A DNA stretch of 19,180 nt from NCBI GenBank assembly GCA_000437275.1, contig FR899704.1, positions 26,601 through 45,780 on the forward strand. Direction: 5' to 3'. The notes under the pieces are model-generated. The model was not told the origin of the DNA. It did not search any database and saw nothing but the letters and a program-made list of their open reading frames with translations. Shown piece after piece: positions 16,201 to 19,180 of the stretch. Source of the DNA: Clostridium sp. CAG:411 (GTDB lineage: Bacteria > Bacillota > Clostridia > Lachnospirales > Lachnospiraceae). The position numbers were made by a program, and so were the translations under genes. How positions within the stretch are numbered: position 1 is the first letter of the stretch; every line of letters starts with the position of its first letter.

Positions 16201-16399
16201 GTCTATCCTCAAATATTTGGTGATTTAATCTTTTTATTTCAACACATGTCTCTTTTGGAAAATACCACTCTTCTTTCCTGCATTCCAGCAAAACTTTTTC
16301 ATTTTCACTTATTTGAACTAGATACTCTCCTTTTTCATATTCTGGCAATTCACATATTTTATACTTCTTATCATCATAAATCCACAATTCCAGTTTCAT
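13220..16399 (-). CDS. EssC-like type VII secretion ATPase (FHA + FtsK/SpoIIIE domains), compact form
   Basis: A 1059-residue ATPase. Residues 1-90 look like a degenerate FHA domain and 100-185 a better one (SKKHG at 128-132, DCSKNGIY at 145-152). After a helical linker come three FtsK/SpoIIIE-type modules. The first is intact: Walker A GMTGAGKS (297-304), DYKGGG (329-334), IDEFAEL (402-408). The second has GKEGSGKT (599-606) but LLIIDNM (687-693), lacking the catalytic Glu. The third has a broken P-loop (GKEREKREKT, 868-877). The D1 sequence is close to EssC/YukBA of Firmicutes T7SSb. EssC proteins are normally about 1400-1500 residues with two membrane helices after FHA and an extra D0 ATPase-like domain; here no hydrophobic helix is visible and D0 is absent, so the protein appears soluble or recruited by a partner. 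The ribosome site (GGGA) is modest. It follows the pseudokinase gene by 73 bases. Confidence 0.9.
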   Translation of the reverse strand: MKLELWIYDDKKYKICELPEYEKGEYLVQISENEKVLLECRKEEWYFPKETCVEIKRLNHQIFEDRQLRREDLWEYRRKEGKKVAILVFLKQQKLQSYQYYHLDETKEYLIGSGAECDIRYNVAGMISKKHGVIKEEQGRWYLIDCSKNGIYEKGERISPRKRMQYGESFSIFGLHLIFLEGVLAIGCRNHEKLKMDLTEVIESQNARTDMMVTPHVKMLEQLRNMQKDREERYKESVDFVLFSCMMKTELDTILQNWRKNNCRDGIKAQIGVTEQGKVCELDLQEWADGPHGMIAGMTGAGKSQCMQSIFLSLAIRYSPEQLQFVLIDYKGGGMAEQFAAFPHVAGVLTNLEGNLLHRGICAMKSEIKRREQRLSREQVNHIDDYNAITRNEKLPHLCIMIDEFAELKSQLPAFAETIVQVSRVGRSLGLHVILSTQKPSGEIENILLANSGFRICFKLKDKEQCNRMMGKMLSWAQKPAGRGFLIDGKEMEVTEFQGAYTGHKQQVVSKGKKKTSWDESREEQVCFVQNRVYKALRKEKICSAVPLWMPPLPDVLKPDNLQLPAKSIVMGLCDETEKQKQSYYVINPKGNGNLVLAGKEGSGKTTFLVGFVSQCIKLFDPSKCWLYLVDFDYGLLSEFSAVPHVGGAVTSIEELKRCISLLERELRKRKDSQGKLKCEADKATILLIIDNMTKLREKAEETLLERIYIILREGNVYGIYIILTAGGFGQREIPSVWRKYLPEKIALNMNNEEMCSFFGEEVKVAELKDIPGRGVVKIDGQLVEFQSIYWEKDCIHTIEIQKNRKDCVGAKKIKQIPKELSYSKFMEYIKTEGAEERNKKIFFGIRDRDGEVIAREVSRLDSLLILGKEREKREKTVAFFLKQALQRNEQVIFFGGMQKEVWEKNDLLHCCTTKEQYYDSLMQVVRILKQQKQKLDNAEVLWMFLSDAKKCLEICRQGMYVEGDIEKMLEELLLIKDKRKIVLIGTCESAEVRALRQHPLFRVFSDRRDGIYVGGGVGEQNYFPFPFIEPSERRNLQNRQMGMIHVHGECSLIHVPFV

Positions 16400-16472
16400 T
16401 TTTCCCAGCCATCCGCCCTTTCCTTTTCTCTACTCACTTTGTTTCCTACTAAACTTCTTCCTATCTGTACCA

Positions 16473-17660
16473 CTATCCTATTCTGACTGCCACTATAAAA
16501 CAAACGATTGCAACAATTATAATAAACAACCTTATGAAATTACTATTTCTGTTTTTTTCAACACCACTATCTTTATCTTTTTCTCTCACTACAGGTTCTA
16601 TTTCAGTTACAACACGGTCTTCTTCAAAGCAACCTGTTACTTCCTCTATACCATCCGATTTTTTCGCACAACTGCAAGCTTCCAATGCAATTGTTTCTTC
16701 TACATCTAACGTAAGCTCTCGGTTCTCTTTCTGAGCTTCCTCCACACGACAAATCGCCTGGTAAAATTCTTCTATTGTGTCATAGCGTTCTTCAGGCAAA
16801 ATTGCAACTGCTTTTTGAATTACCTGTTCCACACAAGCCGGTGCATTATTAAAAAATGTAATTTCTTCGCCCGAAATTCTTTTTTCTAACGCTTCTTGCT
16901 GCTCTTTATATGTACTCTGTTGACTATATTGGGATAAAAAAGGAAGCCGTTTCTGATTTAGATAGAAATATAATACAATTCCTAAAGAATAAATATCTGC
17001 TCTGTGATCATAATTCTTCCCAAAATAAATTTCTGGAGCCACATAATGATGTGCTTCCTTCCTTGATAATTCCACTGGATATGCTGCAATACCTTTCGCA
17101 ATTTCAAAATCTTCAAATTTAAAATCCATAGTTTCAGACACGAATATAGTATCTGGTCTTATATTTCCATGCACCAGATTATGTTTTTTGTATACTTGTA
17201 AACCTCTACATAAATCCTTTCCCATTTTCAATATACTTTCTAATGTCATATCCCTGCATTGGGTATATTCAATACTATTATGTGCCAACTCAGTGCGTAC
17301 AAAAATGTCATATCCAATCTCGTCAGGACGTTCTGTTAGTTTATAATCCTCATACTTTATAATATTTTTCTTTTCTTTTAGTTCTGATATAAAAATAATT
17401 TTTTGATATATCTCCCTAACAATTTCGTAAAAATAAAACTGTATCTCTTCTCTTGACATTCCAAGCTCCTGTAATTGTAACACCTCTGATTGAGACTTGG
17501 GAATGGAAATCACTTTTAAAGCTGCATATTGCATACGTTCCAAATGCATCCTTTGTATTCGATACACACAACTATAACTATCTTCTCTAAGTAATCCATC
17601 TTCACAAATATGCCAATTATCCCATAAAGGCTCGTATGCACGTAATTTATTCACATTCAT
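16473..17660 (-). CDS. C-terminally membrane-anchored pseudokinase (EssB-like position)
   Basis: A 395-residue protein with a Hanks-type Ser/Thr kinase fold at about 20-305. The ATP-site Lys is present (YAALKV, K49), as are the APE motif (208-210) and DHRADIYSLGIVLY (218-231). But the glycine loop is degenerate (EDSYSCV), HRD is HGN (164-166, catalytic Asp replaced by Asn), the metal-binding Asn of the catalytic loop is Thr171, and DFG is DFE (184-186). It should therefore be catalytically dead or nearly so. A Glu-rich region leads to one hydrophobic helix at about 374-392 with only three residues after it, so the kinase fold is cytoplasmic. EssB/YukC, the partner of EssC, also has a pseudokinase fold plus a membrane helix, but with an extracellular domain that is missing here. 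First gene of the operon; AAGGA lies 7 bases before the ATG. Its neighbour's FHA domains could bind it (inference). Confidence 0.85.
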   Translation of the reverse strand: MNVNKLRAYEPLWDNWHICEDGLLREDSYSCVYRIQRMHLERMQYAALKVISIPKSQSEVLQLQELGMSREEIQFYFYEIVREIYQKIIFISELKEKKNIIKYEDYKLTERPDEIGYDIFVRTELAHNSIEYTQCRDMTLESILKMGKDLCRGLQVYKKHNLVHGNIRPDTIFVSETMDFKFEDFEIAKGIAAYPVELSRKEAHHYVAPEIYFGKNYDHRADIYSLGIVLYFYLNQKRLPFLSQYSQQSTYKEQQEALEKRISGEEITFFNNAPACVEQVIQKAVAILPEERYDTIEEFYQAICRVEEAQKENRELTLDVEETIALEACSCAKKSDGIEEVTGCFEEDRVVTEIEPVVREKDKDSGVEKNRNSNFIRLFIIIVAIVCFIVAVRIG

Positions 17661-17711
17661 AGTATCATCCTTATTCTATATGCTATGTTCATGTGTTGCT
17701 AAAACATTTGG

Positions 17712-17741
17712 ATTATAGCATACCTAAGCTTTGATTGTAAA
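17712..17741 (-). promoter_or_regulatory. main promoter of the type VII-like operon
   Basis: Minus-strand TTTACA (17736-17741, 5 of 6 matches to -35), an 18-base spacer and TATAAT (17712-17717), with TGC directly before it (extended -10). The predicted transcript start is about 45 bases before the pseudokinase ATG. This is the clearest promoter in the window, and no second one as good is seen inside the operon, so all eight genes are probably one transcript. Confidence 0.75.
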
Positions 17742-17836
17742 GTTAATTTTTTTCTGCATTTTTTATTTTTTTGCGTTTTTAGACATTTTTCACAATAAAA
17801 ATATTTATTTTTCTTTGTTTATCAGACTTTTTATAA

Positions 17837-17864
17837 AATATATCGTCTTTTTCTTAGTTGTAAA
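17837..17864 (-). promoter_or_regulatory. possible second upstream promoter
   Basis: Minus-strand TTTACA (17859-17864), 16 bases, TATATT (17837-17842). The -35 context CTTTACAA is shared with the main promoter 123 bases downstream, so a duplicated promoter or a shared regulator site is possible. The AT richness of the region makes chance matches likely. Confidence 0.3.
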
Positions 17865-17966
17865 GATTTTTTTCTCCTATTTTTTTACAACAGCAAAAAT
17901 TGGCTTTTTTGTCAAAATGGCAGCAAAATTTAGAAATAATTATTTTATACTTCTAATTTTTCAAAA

Positions 17967-17989
17967 CAAAAAAGCCACTACACAGTCTC
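17967..17989. repeat. 23-base direct repeat, copy 1
   Basis: The sequence, CAAAAAAGCCACTACACAGT followed by CTC, is identical to 19158-19180, 1191 bases away in the same orientation. It covers the U tract, one stem arm and the loop of the terminator, so the repeat follows a terminator-bearing unit. Confidence 0.9.
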
Positions 17990-17999
17990 CTGTGTAATG
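17967..17999 (-). terminator. intrinsic terminator of the Rpn-like gene
   Basis: On the leftward RNA a 10-bp stem (CAUUACACAG with CUGUGUAGUG, including one G-U pair) closes a GAGA tetraloop and is followed by GGC and six U. It begins 51 bases past the stop of the nuclease gene. The half of this element from 17967 to 17989 recurs exactly at the right edge of the window. Confidence 0.85.
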
Positions 18000-18049
18000 A
18001 CTCTAGCTCCTTGTAAAAACGTATACACCTTTTCGCTACCCAAACAAAC

Positions 18050-19039
18050 TTATTCAAGCTTCTTATTTTTCACTTCATCATATTCTTTATACAATGTAGA
18101 ACGTAGTTCCTCATTTTCTGGCTTCATCACTGCCTCTGCTTCTGTATCTCTTGCATTTTCCCTTAGCCAATTATACAAAATCATGATATTCATTTCTCCC
18201 TCTGCTCTTCCTTCCGCTTTTCCCTTTTCTTCTACATATCCACTTAAATTACACATATCTTCCACCTCCTGTTTAAACGCAATCGACATAGGTATCTCAA
18301 ATTCTTCCTGTAATTTCTTCCTTTTCTTCTCTTTATCTATACTACTCGACAAAAGTGTGGTAAGCATATTCACAAGTCTATTTTCACTTACCAGTTCATC
18401 CCCACCTAAATGTATCATAATAGCTGATAATAAATCATACCTTGATGATTTACTTGGATTTCCATATAATACATTCGGTTGCATGTGATATTCTACAATG
18501 GAATCTTTTGCATTTTGACGTGAATTCATACAAATCCAAATAGAATATACTTTTTTTATTCCATCATATTTTACCTTATCTGCGGTTTTATTTGTAAATT
18601 CCTTTCCCAGTTGTGAAGACAATAATCTCGCACAATAAAAAACTGCTCTTGTCACAATATCATAACCAGGTTCACTGTCTTTTTGAGCCTCTATGTTAAT
18701 GATAATCTTTGTATGCTCTCCATCTGGTAACATCACATAAAATTTTATATCATAGGTTATCTTTCCCTCATTTGGTATAGCATCTTCTGTATTTAAGCCC
18801 TCTATGCTTTCCATGTTGCTAAGCCCTGTATCTACTGGTACTTTTGCCACTTCGGGAGTACCTTCAATGCACTTTTCAATATCGAAAATGCTAAACTCAA
18901 AAAATTCTCTTACCGTATACTTTAGTATCCACGCAAGAATAATTTTATTTGCCAGCACTTTTTTTACCTGTGCATCATACTTTGATTTACCGTCTGTGGC
19001 ATCTATATCATTTGCCAATAATGTATCCATTTCTTTCAT
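18050..19039 (-). CDS. Rpn family recombination-promoting nuclease / PD-(D/E)XK transposase-like protein
   Basis: A 329-residue protein of the transposase_31 / Rpn type that is abundant in Lachnospiraceae. The N-terminus (YDAQVKKVLANKIILAWIL, 21-39) is typical. The nuclease core is seen in ITYDIKFYV (94-102; Asp97) and INIEAQ (115-120; Glu117-x-Gln119, the variant of E-x-K common in this family), then PGYDIVTRAVFYCARLLSSQ (124-143). A C-terminal KGKAEGRAEGE stretch is the usual low-complexity feature. Members cleave DNA and promote recombination in E. coli; many gut Firmicutes carry dozens of copies of unclear role. Length and motifs suggest an intact gene. It has its own promoter (extended -10 at 19127-19135) and terminator, so it is a stand-alone unit. 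The ribosome site GAAGAGAG before the ATG is weak. It is not obviously functionally linked to the type VII-like operon downstream. Confidence 0.87.
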   Translation of the reverse strand: MKEMDTLLANDIDATDGKSKYDAQVKKVLANKIILAWILKYTVREFFEFSIFDIEKCIEGTPEVAKVPVDTGLSNMESIEGLNTEDAIPNEGKITYDIKFYVMLPDGEHTKIIINIEAQKDSEPGYDIVTRAVFYCARLLSSQLGKEFTNKTADKVKYDGIKKVYSIWICMNSRQNAKDSIVEYHMQPNVLYGNPSKSSRYDLLSAIMIHLGGDELVSENRLVNMLTTLLSSSIDKEKKRKKLQEEFEIPMSIAFKQEVEDMCNLSGYVEEKGKAEGRAEGEMNIMILYNWLRENARDTEAEAVMKPENEELRSTLYKEYDEVKNKKLE

Positions 19040-19126
19040 TCGTTTTTCTCTCTTCTTTCATGATCTAACTATTCTTTCTATCCCTCCATATAATAACTAA
19101 ATACACGAAATCTTCTTTTCAGTCAC

Positions 19127-19135
19127 ATTATAACA
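19127..19135 (-). promoter_or_regulatory. extended -10 promoter of the Rpn-like gene
   Basis: Read leftwards the sequence is TGTTATAAT: a perfect TATAAT (19127-19132) preceded by TG at the extended position. The -35 at the expected distance (TTTCAA, 19150-19155) is poor. It lies 88 bases upstream of the ATG and directly after the repeated terminator half at the right edge. Confidence 0.55.
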
Positions 19136-19157
19136 TGTTTTTAGTTTATTTGAAAAG

Positions 19158-19180
19158 CAAAAAAGCCACTACACAGTCTC
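19158..19180. repeat. 23-base direct repeat, copy 2 (partial terminator at window edge)
   Basis: Identical to 17967-17989. It breaks off at the last base of the hairpin loop because the window ends. It probably belongs to the terminator of another leftward gene just outside the window, perhaps a second Rpn-like copy. Confidence 0.85.

Larger units (their letters stand above)
17661..18049 (-). other. AT-rich intergenic region
   Basis: This 389-base gap separates the nuclease gene from the type VII-like operon. It holds the terminator of the former and the promoter(s) of the latter. Between about 17745 and 17960 it consists mostly of A and T tracts, which could act as UP elements or as a binding site for a nucleoid protein. 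No gene is supported here; a plus-strand frame at 17731-17997 is discussed among the rejected items. Confidence 0.6.

Noticed and set aside
16081..16452. Plus-strand frame of 123 residues opposite the start of the ATPase gene
   Set aside because: It mirrors the N-terminal FHA coding region and has no ribosome site or recognisable domain.
17731..17997. Plus-strand frame of 88 residues, very hydrophobic and rich in Phe/Ile/Lys
   Set aside because: It starts with TTG inside the operon promoter, has no ribosome site and runs through A/T tracts and the terminator hairpin. The composition is what random AT-rich DNA would give.
17997..18488. Plus-strand frame of 163 residues opposite the Rpn-like gene
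   Set aside because: Antisense shadow, Ser/Phe-rich, begins in the terminator hairpin and has no family resemblance.
19022..19061. Short upstream frame starting at the ATG at 19061, overlapping the Rpn-like start
   Set aside because: Out of frame, very short and without a ribosome site at proper spacing; no evidence of a regulatory uORF.

Overview
The window looks like a low-GC Firmicutes chromosome, most likely a gut Lachnospiraceae (Roseburia / Agathobacter / Eubacterium type). The signs are AT-rich intergenic DNA, strong AGGAGG-type ribosome binding sites, extended -10 promoters, starch-binding GH13 amylases, a Gld-type ABC exporter with a DUF4340 protein, and a Rpn / PD-(D/E)XK 'transposase_31' gene. 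This assignment is inference from gene content and base composition. Every convincing gene lies on the minus strand, so transcription runs from right to left.

Layout, left to right. (1) 244-4798: a four-gene operon read as ATPase, ABC-2 permease, GldG-like auxiliary protein, DUF4340 protein, ending in a hairpin terminator at about 202-231. (2) 4991-10594: two tandem paralogous extracellular GH13 alpha-amylases. Each has two N-terminal starch-binding (CBM26-like) modules and a Thr/Pro linker. The left copy is a lipoprotein; the right copy has a signal anchor without a lipobox Cys. (3) 10832-17660: an eight-gene operon resembling a stripped-down type VII (ESX/WXG100) secretion locus. In transcription order it holds a C-terminally anchored pseudokinase (EssB-like position), an FHA-FtsK/SpoIIIE ATPase (EssC-like, without membrane helices), a LytTR response-regulator-like protein, an unrecognised 213-aa protein with a possible EspG-like layout, and four very small helical proteins. 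Two of the small proteins carry a Y-x-x-x-E motif and two carry a W-x-G motif. (4) 17661-18049: a 389-base AT-rich gap with the operon promoter and the terminator of the next unit. (5) 18050-19039: a Rpn-family nuclease/transposase gene. A 23-base sequence containing half of its terminator recurs at the right edge of the window, 1191 bases away, suggesting a tandem copy or a repeated cassette.

How the parts may work together. The amylases would degrade starch at the cell surface; the ABC/GldG operon is an exporter of unknown substrate. The most unusual region is the type VII-like operon. It has the ATPase and a kinase-fold partner but no recognisable EsaA/YueB, EsaB/YukD or full-length WXG100 protein, and only one predicted membrane helix in eight genes. 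Its W-x-G and Y-x-x-x-E elements, which form a bipartite export signal in classical ESX substrates, appear on separate tiny proteins. This could be a divergent compact ESX machine or one that borrows its membrane parts from elsewhere in the genome.

No tRNA, rRNA, CRISPR array or intact insertion sequence was seen.
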